This document shows, in pieces, positions 50,501 through 61,099 of a stretch of 64,000 nucleotides of DNA. Within the stretch, counting starts at the first letter, position 1; each line of letters opens with the position of its first letter. Under the pieces are notes generated by a model that was not told the DNA's origin, did not search any database, and saw nothing but the letters and a program-made list of their open reading frames with translations. The position numbers were made by a program, and so were the translations under genes. The stretch comes from Hyperoplus lanceolatus (Eukaryota; Chordata; Actinopteri; Uranoscopiformes; Ammodytidae), in contig CM049404.1 in assembly GCA_026929865.2 (NCBI GenBank), positions 6,839,001 through 6,903,000 on the forward strand. Reading direction: 5' to 3'.

Positions 50501-52623
50501 CATTATCATATCAAGTCAAAAAGAAGAAAAAAACAGAACTGGAGCATGAAGAGACGCTCAAATATGAATATTCAACATCTAACCATGACCTATATATTTC
50601 CTCTTAACAGGTATGAAGATGAGATCAACAAGCGCACAGAGTGTGAGAATGACTTTGTCCTCATTAAGAAGGTCAGTATTATCATTAATCACTTAGACTT
50701 GCCATTGAGTTGAGAATTTGATTCCCTATCTGCAATTTATTTTTACACGCCTAGTCAGTTCTTTGTGATGTCTCATTCTAAAAAAAAAACGTTTCTGTCT
50801 GTTCCAGGATGTGGATGAGGCCTACATGAATAAGGTGGAGCTGGAGGCCAGACTGGAGAGTCTGACAGATGAGATCAATTTCCTTAAGTCGATCTATGAT
50901 GAGGTACGGCACAATCTGCAAAATGGCATTGTTTGTTTCCTACTTCCCCTAAATTAAAATTGTCCGCCTCCAATAATAAACATGATTAATTTAACCATTC
51001 ATATAATGCTCATGATGTTTGTGGTATCTTTGTGGAATAGATTTCTCCTTTGCTGCATCTCAGATTGTCCTCATCTTCAGTTAAGCATCTTGACTTCTTT
51101 TGACAGCTTTTGTATTTGTCATTTTTCAGGAACTGCATGAGCTCCAGAGCCAAATCAAGGATACTTCAGTTATTGTGGAGATGGACAACAGCCGTAACCT
51201 GGACATGGACTCTATTGTGGCTGAAGTCAAGGCTCAATATGAGGACATCGCCAACCGCAGTCGCGCAGAGGCAGAGACGTGGTACAAGTGCAAGGTAATG
51301 GAGAATTCCTTTATATTTTTCTCATGTTCCAGTTTGTATTTTTTTGTATATCCTTACATTGCCGTCTTCCAATCAGTACAAATAGAATATCATCAATACA
51401 CTTTCCTGATTGTAATGGCTGTGCTTTATTGATGTTTATTTAGTATGAGGAGATGCAGACATCCGCCAGCAGATACGGAGATGACCTGAGAGCCACCAAG
51501 ACAGAGATCGCAGACCTCAACCGCATGATCCAGAGACTGACCTCAGAGATTGATTCCGTCAAAGGACAGGTATGAAAAAAATGAAGGCACCATGGTACGC
51601 CAATTTGAGCCATCATAGAGGGTACAAAGCCTTATTCTTTAAACATCTTCTCCCAGCGCGCCAACCTGGAGGCCCAGATTGCTGAGGCTGAGGAGCGTGG
51701 TGAGATGGCAGTGAAGGATGCCAAGTCACGCATTAGGGACCTGGAAGATGCCCTGCAGAGAGCCAAACAGGACATGGCCCGCCAGATCAGAGAATACCAG
51801 GACCTGATGAACGTCAAGTTGGCTTTGGACATTGAGATTGCCACATACAGGAAACTGCTGGAAGGAGAAGAGGACAGGCTAGCGACTGGCATCAAGGCTA
51901 TCAACATCTCCCAACAGAGCAGTAAGTCATCTCCTTCTTTGTTTTACTATTGCCTGAAGTGATAAAACATGGTCTTCCTACTTAGATTTTGTCACGTTGT
52001 TCAGTTTTAAAGGTGGAGTGATTCTGGAGAACGCTTGTTGTCAAAATATTTTTTTTTTGTCAAAACGCACTGAAAATAAATCCACAGTTTAAACACAGCT
52101 TAGTATACAAACTATGGGGGCCCCACCGTAGCTATAGCAACATGCCCATTTAGAGAGCATGTGTCTTAACACCAGATTGTTTTTCTGCGTATACACAGTA
52201 CGCACAGGTATCATGAGGATGATATTCACTCATTTTGACAAAAAAAACATTCTCAAGAATAGCTTACATCTTTAACAGAATCCACACCTTTACAAGTGCT
52301 AACTGCTTTCTTCTACCCCCTTTGTCACAACAGCAAGCTACGGTGGCAACTACTCCAGCGGTGGTTTTAGCAGCGGATACAGCAGCGGGGGTGGATATGG
52401 CTCCGGTAGTGGATATGGCGCCGGAAGTGGATATGGCTCCGGTAGCGGATATGGCGGCGGCAGCAGTGCATACAGCAGCGGCATGAGCGGCGGCTTCAGC
52501 GGAGGCAGCGGTAGTGGAGGATACACCACCACAACCCAGAGCAAGAAGAACGTTGTTATTAAGATGATTGAGACAAAGGACGGTAGAGTGGTGTCCGAGT
52601 CCTCTGAGGTCATTGCAGATTGA
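47512..52623 (+). CDS. krt8: Type II keratin, keratin-8 group (eight coding exons, 548 aa)
   Basis: This is a basic type II keratin that forms heterodimers with K18-type keratins and builds the epithelial 10-nm filament network. Exons: 47512-47946 (435 bp), 49573-49781 (209), 50611-50671 (61), 50808-50903 (96), 51130-51294 (165), 51444-51569 (126), 51657-51921 (265) and 52334-52623 (290). All introns are GT-AG, the frame is open throughout, and the stop is TGA. Exons 2-6 have the canonical type II lengths. The Ser/Gly/Met head (1-about 100) leads to the pre-rod block [20 protein letters not shown]. The rod opens at [20 protein letters not shown] (129-148) and ends at [14 protein letters not shown] (423-436). 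The Gly/Ser/Tyr tail has four GYGSGS-like units and closes [18 protein letters not shown]. No ATG lies upstream in frame. Odd points: exon 7 is 44 bp longer than the usual 221, and there are Cys at 226 and 321. Fish nomenclature (krt8 versus krt4/krt5-like) is uncertain. Confidence 0.95.
47947..49572 (+). other. krt8 intron 1 (1,626 bp)
   Basis: Largest krt8 intron. No repeat family or exon-like frame recognised. A purine-rich patch lies near 48360. Confidence 0.7.
49782..50610 (+). other. krt8 intron 2 (829 bp)
   Basis: It begins inside an AAG lysine codon (AA|G) and ends with CTCTTAACAG. No embedded element seen. Confidence 0.7.
51922..52333 (+). other. krt8 intron 7 (412 bp), mostly MITE
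   Basis: The donor GTAAGT follows the first base of a codon and the acceptor is TCACAACAG. Positions 52007-52275 are a TTAA MITE with its duplication, leaving only about 140 bp of host intron. Confidence 0.8.
52011..52271. mobile_element. TTAA MITE inside krt8 intron 7
   Basis: 261 bp, flanked by TTAA (52007-52010 and 52272-52275). The left end is AGGTGGAGTGATTCTGGAGA; the right end, reversed, is AGATGTAAGCTATTCTTGAG. It is the most complete copy of the dispersed family also seen at 16578, 26065 and 39836. It lies 62 bp from the splice acceptor. Confidence 0.78.
52393..52464 (+). repeat. 18-bp coding tandem repeat in the krt8 tail
   Basis: Four in-frame 18-bp units, 52393-52410, 52411-52428, 52429-52446 and 52447-52464, each GGATATGG then a variable 10 bp. 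They encode [18 protein letters not shown] and GYGGGS. The units differ mainly at silent or Ser/Ala/Gly-changing sites. Confidence 0.93.
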
Positions 52624-52724
52624 GCTGTCTAGTTAAGAGGTGTTAGCTACCTCTGTCTGCTATGATCTCCTCCTCTGCCTCTCTGGTAGTTTTGTACTCA
52701 CAGTTCACCACCCCCCACTTTCAT

Positions 52725-52730
52725 AATAAA
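52725..52730 (+). terminator. Probable krt8 polyadenylation signal
   Basis: AATAAA 102 bp after the stop codon. Further AATAAA hexamers at 52801, 53229 and 53253 could give longer 3' UTRs; nothing in the sequence decides between them. Confidence 0.6.
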
Positions 52731-53358
52731 CAAGCCAGAAGTTAAATGCTTGCCATCCACTCTCCAATAGTCTAAATGTGTTTTTTTCTCTCTGTAAAGC
52801 AATAAATAATCCTAACACTACCAAAGATCTGAAAGGGACAAAATAATTTTGTTTTGTATGCGTGATGTTTAGATTGTCTGTACTAAAAAGGTTTTGGCTG
52901 AAAGTGAGTTTAAAAATGAGCAATTTGCAACTATGAAAAAAATAATATATATTTAACACTCCCTTGAAATCCAAGCAACAGATATTCCATGCACGGAAGT
53001 GTTTCCTTCAAAGTGGTGTTGCATCTAAAGGACTGTGGTGTTGTCAAAGGAATGTGAATGTACTGAAACCATGCTTCAGTGTTGTTGGTCTAATGTCTTA
53101 AAATTGCCTGCTACAGTAGGTAGTGCATGTCTTTCCTGTGCGTGTCCTGTAACTGAAACTGTTCGACCCCTTAGGAGGCTGCCCACGTTATACTGTTGTC
53201 CTGAGGTGCTGTTTTTGCTACCAAACCAAATAAAAAAAATGTTTACTGAAACAATAAAACATGTTTTTGTATTAATTTATTATAACTTTAACATTTTACT
53301 AGTATACTAACTGAATTCCAATTAATCGAACTGAAATAATTCTACCAAATTAGTACAG
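52731..53358. other. krt8 downstream region / possible extended 3' UTR
   Basis: AT-rich sequence with three additional AATAAA hexamers and no gene. Confidence 0.5.
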
Positions 53359-53704
53359 TACAGTGGCTTGCAAAAGTATTCATACCCCTTGAAATGTTCT
53401 ACATTTTGTCACATTACAACCACATACGTACATTTATTTTATTGGGATTTTATGTGATACACCAACACAAAGTGGCGCATCACTGTGAAGTGGATTGGAA
53501 ATGAAACGTGGTTTAAAACATTTTTTTAAATAAAAAAACTGAAAAGTGTGGCGTGCAAAAGTATTCAGCCCCCTGAGTCAATGCTTTGGAGAACTACCTA
53601 TCGCTGCAATTACAGCTGCAAATCTGATGGAGTATTTCTCTACCAGCTTTGCACATCTACAGACTGATATTTATTGCCCATTCTTCTTTGCAAAATAGCT
53701 AGAA

Positions 53705-53899
53705 CTACAGATTCAGCATCACATTGGATGGAGAGTGTCTGTCAACAGCAATTTTCAAGTCTTTCCCAATATTCTCAATTGTTTTTAGGTCTGGACTTTG
53801 ACAGAGCCATTCTAACACATGCCTATGCTTTGATTTAAACCATTCCATTGTACATCTGGCTGTATGTTTAGGGTAGTTGTCCTTCTGGAAGGTGAGCAA
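53705..53899 (-). pseudogene. Tc1 transposase C-terminal fragment, left arm
   Basis: The minus-strand frame contains QKDNYPKHTARCTMEWFK and SPDLKTIENIGKDLK, the DDE-domain segment with the second Asp and final Glu of Tc1 transposases. N-terminal domains are absent. It mirrors 54493-54855. Confidence 0.82.
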
Positions 53900-53979
53900 A
53901 CACCCAGTCTCAAGTCTTTTGCAGACTCTAACAGGTTTTATGCCCTGTATTTGGCTCCATCCATCATCACATCAACTTT

Positions 53980-54191
53980 AGTCTCGCAAAGCCAGACCAA
54001 ACTACAGCAAGTAGTATGGTCTGGAAGCACTCCGTTTAGAGCCGTCTATTCGGGGGGGGGGGCTGTTTTTATTTCTTTAAACCAATCACAATCATCTACG
54101 GCGGGGCTAACCCCGGGAAGCAGCCAATGGAGGCATAGCGTTGTTTGCCGACGCCAGCGCTTAATAGACGCTGAAGTGGTCAAGCCAGACT
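53980..54191. mobile_element. 212-bp nested insertion with 11-bp target duplication
   Basis: Starts AGTCTCGCAAAGCCAGACC and ends GGTCAAGCCAGACT, flanked by ACATCAACTTT (53969-53979 and 54192-54202). The corresponding site in the right arm has a single similar word (CATCAACTCT, reversed), so it preserves the empty site. Terminal symmetry is weak (AGTCT...AGACT). The family is unknown to me. Confidence 0.75.
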
Positions 54192-54492
54192 ACATCAACT
54201 TTAACCAGCTTCCCTATGTTTCATGGTGGGGATGGTGTGTATAGGGTAATGTGCAGTGTTAGTTTTCCACCACACATTGCATTTTGCATTAAGGCCAACA
54301 ACTTCAATTTTGGTCTCTTCTGACCAGAGCACCATCCTCCAACCCTTGCCAAAAGCAATGCGTAGTCAGATGAGACCAAACGTGAAGTTTTTGGCCTGAA
54401 TGCAAAATGCAATGTGTGGCGAAAACTAACACTACAAACCACCATATACACACCATCACCACAGTGAAACATGATGGTGGCAGCATCATGCT

Positions 54493-54855
54493 ATGGGGAT
54501 GCTTTCCTTAGTAGGTACAGGGAAGCTGGTTAGAGTTGATGGGAAGATAGATGGAGCCAAATACAGGGCAGAAAACCTGTTAGAGTCTGCAAAAGACTTG
54601 AGACTGGGGCAGAGGTTCACCTTCCAGAAGGAAAACTACCCTAAACATACAACCAGATCTAGTATGAAATGGTTTAAATCAAAGCATAGTCATGTGGTAG
54701 AATGGCCAAGTCAAAGTTCAGACCTAAAAACAATTGAGAATATTGAGGAAGACTTGAAAATTGCTGTTCACGGACGCTCTCCATCCAATCTGATGCTGAA
54801 TCTGAACCTTGAGCTATTTTGCAAAGAAGAATGGACAAAATATATCAGTCTGTAA
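54493..54855 (+). pseudogene. Tc1 transposase C-terminal fragment, right arm
   Basis: A 120-codon open stretch containing QKENYPKHTTRSSMKWFK and SSDLKTIENIEEDLK, equivalent to the left-arm copy with scattered substitutions, including Asp to Glu before the NYPKHT block. It covers roughly the last third of a ~340-residue transposase and lacks the paired-like DNA-binding region and the first catalytic Asp. It cannot be functional. Confidence 0.85.
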
Positions 54856-55154
54856 ATGTGCAAAGTTGGTAGAGAAATACTCCAATAGATTTGCAGCTGT
54901 AATGGCAGCGAAAGGTGGTTCTACAAAGCATTGACTCAGGGGGGCTGAATACTTTTGCACGCCACACTTTTCAGTTTTTTATTTGTAAAAAAGAATTAAA
55001 ACTACGTTTCATTTTCATTCCACTTCACAATGTTGCGCCACTTTGTGTTGGTGTATCACATAAAATCCCAATAAAATAAATGTACGTATGTGGTTGTAAA
55101 GTAACAAAATGTGGAAAAGTTAAAGGGGTATGAATACTTTTGCAAGCCACTGTA

Positions 55155-56135
55155 TCTTTAGAAAAGATAGTGTTTATCCCCACAGAATTGATGCCAAATC
55201 ACATTGAAGCTGTTCTGGCGGCACATAGTGGCTGAACAACATAGTAAACACTTCTGCTTTTCTGTTGGATTTTAACCATAGTGCATATAGATTTTCATAA
55301 GAAAGATTTATGAATGTGACAAGTAAAAAACTAAAATCTAATAGTTAGCAGTGCATAAGCCTATGTGATTCAGAACTATAGAACAATCAGAATCAGGCTG
55401 GTAAACAAGATAAAGTTTAATGCAGGACATTGCACGGCAATTGTTAGAATTTGAGGAAGCAGCTGTTTTTCTTACTGGAGCAGCTGTAGATATTAAATGT
55501 TGAATAATATTAAACATAAAATTATATTTTTCTCCAGCCACTATGGGGCAGCAGAGTACAATGAAAACACAATATTGACATCATCAGCTGATATGCATAC
55601 TAGATTTGGGAAAAGTCAGACCTTAGCGGGTTTAAATGGGGTTTCTGGCCGGAGGAAAAGGGGGATTTGTCTCTTTTCTCTTTAGAACAGTCATTTTGAC
55701 AGAGCTCTCAACCATAGGTTTGTCAACATTTTCAAATTTCTGCTAATAAAAAGGGTTTGATACATCAACCATTCAGACAATTTTGTTTTTAACTGTGACA
55801 AAAAATGTATTACTATGCAGCTAGAATCCAAGACAAGACTGGATTCTAAACAAACTGGACTAGCACACAATACTTTTAATATATGAAATGTGGCATATGG
55901 AGTATTTTGGGGTGCTATGAATTTCTAATCGATAATGATACCTTATTTGATGATTTTACTAACCCATGTGTGTGCCTAGTGCCATGGCAACCTGAGGGGG
56001 TTTTCACACCTAAAAACACTAAAGCACTTTCCATGACTTACCTTTGTCTGTGTTTATCACCTAGATGGGCTGCGTCTCCAGGAGGAGTGCATGGATAAAC
56101 TATTACAAAGGTTTTGTTTATTTACCAGAAATTGA
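55155..56135. other. Intergenic DNA, no gene seen
   Basis: Anonymous sequence between two inverted-repeat elements. Confidence 0.4.
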
Positions 56136-57157
56136 CCACTAGTAGTCCAGGCAAAATAGCGTTTTTCATAGAATAAATTGTTAAATATTTTTTTTCAGCT
56201 CAGATATTTTCTATGAGGTGTCCAGAACAATAAAAATATACTAAAAGTCCTAAGAAATCCTAGTTGAGGAAATATGTTTAATTCTCATCAATTTGAGATG
56301 TGTGCCAGTGGCGAGACACCACTAAATCCCAATAAGACAATTTCTTTCCTTTAGTCCTATCAAAATGAAACTTTACACAATGAAAGTAGTAAAGAGCACA
56401 CAATGTGCTCATTGTCCAAAGCCATTGCCTTCTGCCAGGACAAAAGAAACAGTCTCAGTAGGTGATGATACAGACTTGTTAGTACTTCTGTTGCATCATG
56501 CTGATCTGAATGCACACAAGCTGGGGGTTGGGGAATCTAATTCATGAGAGGCACCTGTTATACCCCTGGCAGGTAAGCCAGGCAGTTTTTCAAGTTAGAG
56601 GCAAGTCTAAAAGCAGCATTGCCATCACCCATTGGCAGTAGGATGATTGGATATTCAATAAGTGTGGAGCTCATGTGCATATTCAAATTAATTTAAAAAG
56701 AAACTTGTAATACAAAAAGGATTACTTTTCAAGTATACTTTTACCATGTAAAATTTTATTGTGGTAGGAGTAAAGGCAAAAATTAAGCCTATTTGGGTTT
56801 ATTTTGGGCATGTACAATTAGTGTATCGCTCATTTGTATATTAGAATTCAATTTCAAAGAAACTTGTAATACAAACATTTTTAATTTTCATGGATACTTT
56901 CATTGTGTAAAGTTTCATCTTGATAGGACAAAAGGAAAAAAATAGCCCTATTGGGGCTGTAGTGGTGTCTCGCCTTACTGGCACACATCTCGAATTGATG
57001 AGAATTAAACATATTTCCTCAACTGGGATTTCTTAGGACTTTTAGTATGTTGTTCTGGACACCTCATAAAAATTATCTGAGCTGAAATTTTTTTTTTAAC
57101 AATTAATTTAATTTTTGGCCCCAAAATGCCTTACTTTGCCTGGCCTATAGGGGGCAA
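56136..57157. mobile_element. Inverted-repeat element, about 1 kb, family unknown
   Basis: The arms at about 56145-56395 and 56915-57150 are reverse complements over some 230 bp. Shared words include CTAAGAAATCC/GGATTTCTTAG, GTGGCGAGACACCACT-like and CCTATCAA(A/G)ATGAAACTTT. A second direct copy of the inner arm sequence (offset 169 bp, GAAACTTGTAATACAAA at 56700 and 56869) lies on the right. The left interior has a unique block at about 56400-56580 with a short coding-like stretch. No clear target duplication. Confidence 0.7.
56430..56530 (+). pseudogene. Short coding remnant with GDDTDLLVLLL motif
   Basis: The frame reads ETVSVGDDTDLLVLLLHHAD within a 60-codon open stretch. The acidic-then-hydrophobic pattern looks like real protein sequence and reminds me of proteins encoded by repeats in fish and invertebrates, but I cannot name the family. 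It sits inside the inverted-repeat element, so it is probably a remnant of the element's own gene. Confidence 0.35.
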
Positions 57158-58906
57158 TATATCACCACAAGAACTAAGTATATTACCTGTCAAGTCAGGA
57201 TGAGCCTACTCACTGGATCAAAAAAGGCTGAGGCTTGGCACACCCTCTTTGTGCTGGATGGTGAGTGTGTATGCAGGATCCGTGTCTGGGTCCCAGATCT
57301 GTAACTAGAATAGAGCATATTGGTGGTGGACTATCCACGACAACAGTAACAAAAACTGACTGTTAATGCAAAATGCAAAAAAACAAACAGATTCACATTG
57401 ATGCCATTGCAAGTTCAAAGCGCGTATGTGTATGCATTCCGGCGTGTGTTTGCTTACTTGGCATACTTGCTCACTACACGGGTACCTTCCTGTCCTTCGA
57501 TAGTCCCTCAATGTCCCCGTGCAGCTTCTGAGACAGTATCCACAGTTTGAGCAGGACACAACTAAGAAAGCGTCTGTAGTCCTATAATCTCCCAATAACT
57601 TAACATCATTCACACCAGCAAAAAAAGATAACTCCTTAATGAGGTATATCCAGGAGGGTGGAGCACCAAGATACAGCATTTCAACATGTAGAAACTTGAA
57701 CTGACATCCATTTTTTTCTTCATCATAGGGTGGGAGTTTTGTTCTTTTCAGCTATTTGGACAACTTAACTTTTTTTTTAATCTTGTCCAAGCAACACATT
57801 CACATTAAGGTTTCAAGATATGCAACATCTCAACGCAGATGGTCTAAATTATTGAAAGGCAGTCTGGTAAAGCCCTAAAAGTACATTGACAAACAGTGAA
57901 TCATTTCAAAAGGAACATTTCAAATGGAAAATAATTTTTCTGGAACTTTTGAATGCTACAGCTCTAAAGACTTTACGCCAGATGCAGCAGTTCCATCAAG
58001 TGTCATCCAATTATTCTATAAAAGGCTAATTCATAATCACTTACGGGCACACAGTGTGGGTCGAGATATGACAAGGGAGGAGAAAGTATGTATATTTGAT
58101 TTTTGTGTCAAACCTGTGTGTGTTGGTCTTTGAACCTGCCGAGCTAAAGGTGTAAGGGCACGGTGTCATATTGTATCATATTGTATGGAATGTAAAGACC
58201 ACTGAGGCAAATGTCAATTTGTGATATTGGGCTATACAAATAAAACTGATTTGATTTGATATTTGGTTTTCCAACATGCACAACCTTCTTTATAAGCACT
58301 AGAGGACAGTCTTGTTAACAAGAATTTACTGGAAAATTGATACCCAGTTACACAATCCTGTTTTCAACGTCAGACATAATAGACAAATAAACAATGCTGT
58401 TCGTACTAGTTTCCCTTTCTTCTCAGTTAACCAGTTTGGTACACTTGAGAAATGTGTGATTTGAAGCTTATAGTGTGGAGGTGTGCATGGCGGCTCCTCA
58501 GCCTCAGTAGAGTGGGATTTTTAAGAAAGCCCCTCCCTGTTTTTATAGAAACATGGCAATGCCAATTGCCAAAGGCTGTTTAGCACAGACTGTGTTTGAG
58601 TCATGCTAAAAGTGAACTTGTTTTGAACAAAATGAGTTTCACCCTTTGCTGATAAGCTCATATTGTTTATTCTGGAAGTACTCCAACATTAACCTACAAC
58701 ATAATTTATGATAAGCTCACGTTTAGATGATCGTGTTTTCAAAAGTGTCCTGCAAAAAAGAAGACAGTTAAAATAGTTATGATGTTGAGCTTGTGGAATG
58801 CTTGATTTTACCACATTGTCGTAATTGTAGGTCTCTCTGTGCCGGTATAGACATTTTCTCCCCGCGGTTATCACTCAACATATCACCAGGGTATTGCGGC
58901 TATTAA
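57158..58906. other. Intergenic DNA, no gene seen
   Basis: One retroposon-like tail near 58160-58260; otherwise anonymous. Confidence 0.4.
58160..58260 (+). repeat. Retroposon 3' tail ending in (TTTGAT)n
   Basis: TTGTGATATTGGGCTATACAAATAAAACTGATTTGATTTGAT-type ending (58221-58260), a 3' end shared by LINE/SINE families in many fish. The 5' part is absent or not recognisable. Confidence 0.55.
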
Positions 58907-59398
58907 GGTGCGAACACACGGCACACCGCCACGAGGTGAGTTTACATAGAAAGTCAATGTATTTCGCGCACCGCCACGCGAATGGGCGGCCAGCGGTTCA
59001 CGCGGCGCGGCTGCCGCAGAAGTTGAAAATATTGAACTTTTTGCCCCCCGGCCGCGATAGCCAATCAGCGTTGAGCTCCTCCCGACGTCACTCGCTTCGG
59101 GACAACTGCCAGAGGAAATTAGTCACAGTTAGCTCCCATAAGTTCTGTGAATAGCCTATGTGTCTGTTGCCTGCTGTGTACAGCTATCAGTTTTGCTTTA
59201 TGAACCAAGTTAGCACCAGTTAGCTTGGGTAAAGCACCATCAGCACAGCAGACTGGTGCTCTCAGCACCGGTTAGCACCAGCGCCAGCATATTCCCAGAG
59301 TAGGAGAAGGCTACTCTGGTCGGGCGGCGGACACAATATGACCCAATATGATCACGCGGCGCGGAACCTGCAATTGCGCCGTGGACTGTGCTCGTACC
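58907..59398. mobile_element. GC-rich MITE-like element
   Basis: The left end GGTGCGAACACACGGC and the right end, reversed, GGTACGAGCACAGTCCACGG, about 490 bp apart. The left is preceded by TTAA and the right followed by TTTA. The interior has GCGGCGCGG-type blocks near both ends, facing each other, unlike the AT-rich flanks. No coding frame. Confidence 0.55.
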
Positions 59399-60273
59399 TT
59401 TAGGCTCCAGACTGTGACCAAGGCCCCCCCAGTTTTTATTTTTTTGCAGCGTGCATTTCTGTGACACTGCTGAGTAAGCAACGTGGTTTTAATCAGCGAT
59501 CGATAGTTGATGATGAGGGACAAGAGGAGGCTCAATGTAGTTTTAAGATGACATCTGTCATAATTCCTTGTCCCTAATGTTCTGTTAGCATCCCTATTAG
59601 CAGTTGTAGTAGCCCTCTTATACAGTCTATGAGTAGTGCATTTCAAAATGTTATGCAGTGCTTATTGAAACTTTAAGTATGTATGATTACTGCTAGACGT
59701 AACATTATCAAGTCGGTTTATTATGTGATTATCTCGTCCGTAACACTAAAACCTCACCGATTGAAATGTTACTGTATAAAAACCCTGTCTATAAATATAA
59801 AAAAATAGGTATTGACGTCATCTGGCGACTTCTAGGACAGCCAAATGCTGCTTTCCTTACTGAGGAGTTGGCAACACTGAAGCTAGCTAATTTATCAATT
59901 AAGTTGAGGCTAGCTAAGATAGCCAGCAGGGTAAAGTTAGCTTGCTCTAAAATTAGCTTACATTATAGATCTCACTTTCACCCTAAAAGTGAATTTACAA
60001 CATGTACTAATGCCTTACCTCTATCCTCCTGTGAGCGGTGTTCTTCTTTTTTTCTGCATCAGGCTATGTTTTGATGTCATTACAAATGCTACGATACCAT
60101 TCACTTTTCACTCACGTCAGTAGGGCTTCTTTTTGTCGTTATGTGTGGTTGTCCCATCTGAAACAGCCTATACGCTAGGGATGTGAACAATGTGTCGACT
60201 CAACGGTCGATTCTCGACTCGTGCTCTAAACGACTCTAAAAATAGAAATCGGTAAATATTTTATTTTTTTATT
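59399..60273. other. Intergenic DNA, no gene seen
   Basis: Anonymous; a 102-codon frame at 59766-60074 has no recognisable domain. Confidence 0.4.
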
Positions 60274-61060
60274 TAGGGAAGAACGGGGTAATCTGAGCCA
60301 CTTTTTACATTTGCTCCCCTCTAAGCGAGCTAAAATGATTTATCACTCAAATTTACACATTTCCCATTAATTCAGGATGTTTCCTAGAAATGGGCATTAG
60401 CAGAATTTTTTCAAGGGCAGTGAAAATATGATTGCTTTAAATAAAGTTGTCATGTGGCTCACTTTACCCCAGCTGTGGGGTAAACTGATCCACTTACTTT
60501 TTCCACTCTGAAACTACCATAACAACACATTGTAACAGTTATAATCCTGAAAGCTAGCCACACATTCCAGAACTAATGTCGGACTAGTAAAAGAATGATG
60601 GGGTTTGGTCAATTAAGCAAAGCAAATTTTCTAAACACTTGAAAGTAACTCTGAACAAAATCAAATACAACATATTATAATTCAAAAGGTTTTAATAAGA
60701 TTCAAATGAAAGATAGAACCAGTTTGATTAGAACACAGTCTGGGGGGTCAGAACACAGGACCCTTAGAGCCAGCTTGTGTCTGGGGGTCAAAGCATAGGA
60801 AAATCAGAACCAGCAAGAACAGCCTGGGACTCAGAACACAGGAGAAGACCCAACTGGATTAAAACATCAGCCTGTCATACTCTACAACTAGGCCTACTCT
60901 ACATTCCAGCCCTGAAGGTTACAGGGAAAGATGAGAAGGTGCCCTTTCCGTGTGGTTGCCTGCAGGTCATCTTCCTGGTGTATTTCCTTGGCATGATGGC
61001 TTTTCTACAATGTGTATGACATTAGAATATGTTTAAGACTAAACTTAACTTGTGCCTCAA

Positions 61061-61099
61061 GGTGGGGGAAAGTGAGACACTGTCTCACTTTCCCCCACC
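61061..61099. repeat. Perfect 39-bp palindrome
   Basis: Arms 61061-61079 and 61081-61099 are exact reverse complements around one base. Each arm reads GGTGGGGGAAAGTGAGACA, related to the host element's end (GGGGTAA then TGAGCCA). Confidence 0.95.

Larger units (their letters stand above)
53361..55152. mobile_element. Fold-back Tc1-like element (two inverted 3' halves)
   Basis: 1,792 bp between TA dinucleotides (53359-53360 and 55153-55154). Both ends read CAGTGGCTTGCAAAAGTATT inward. Instead of one transposase gene, the two sides are inverted copies of the same Tc1 3' half, meeting around a 54-bp centre (54318-54371). The left arm is longer because of the nested insertion at 53980-54191. Such a palindrome has two identical transposon ends and no complete gene. 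Confidence 0.88.
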
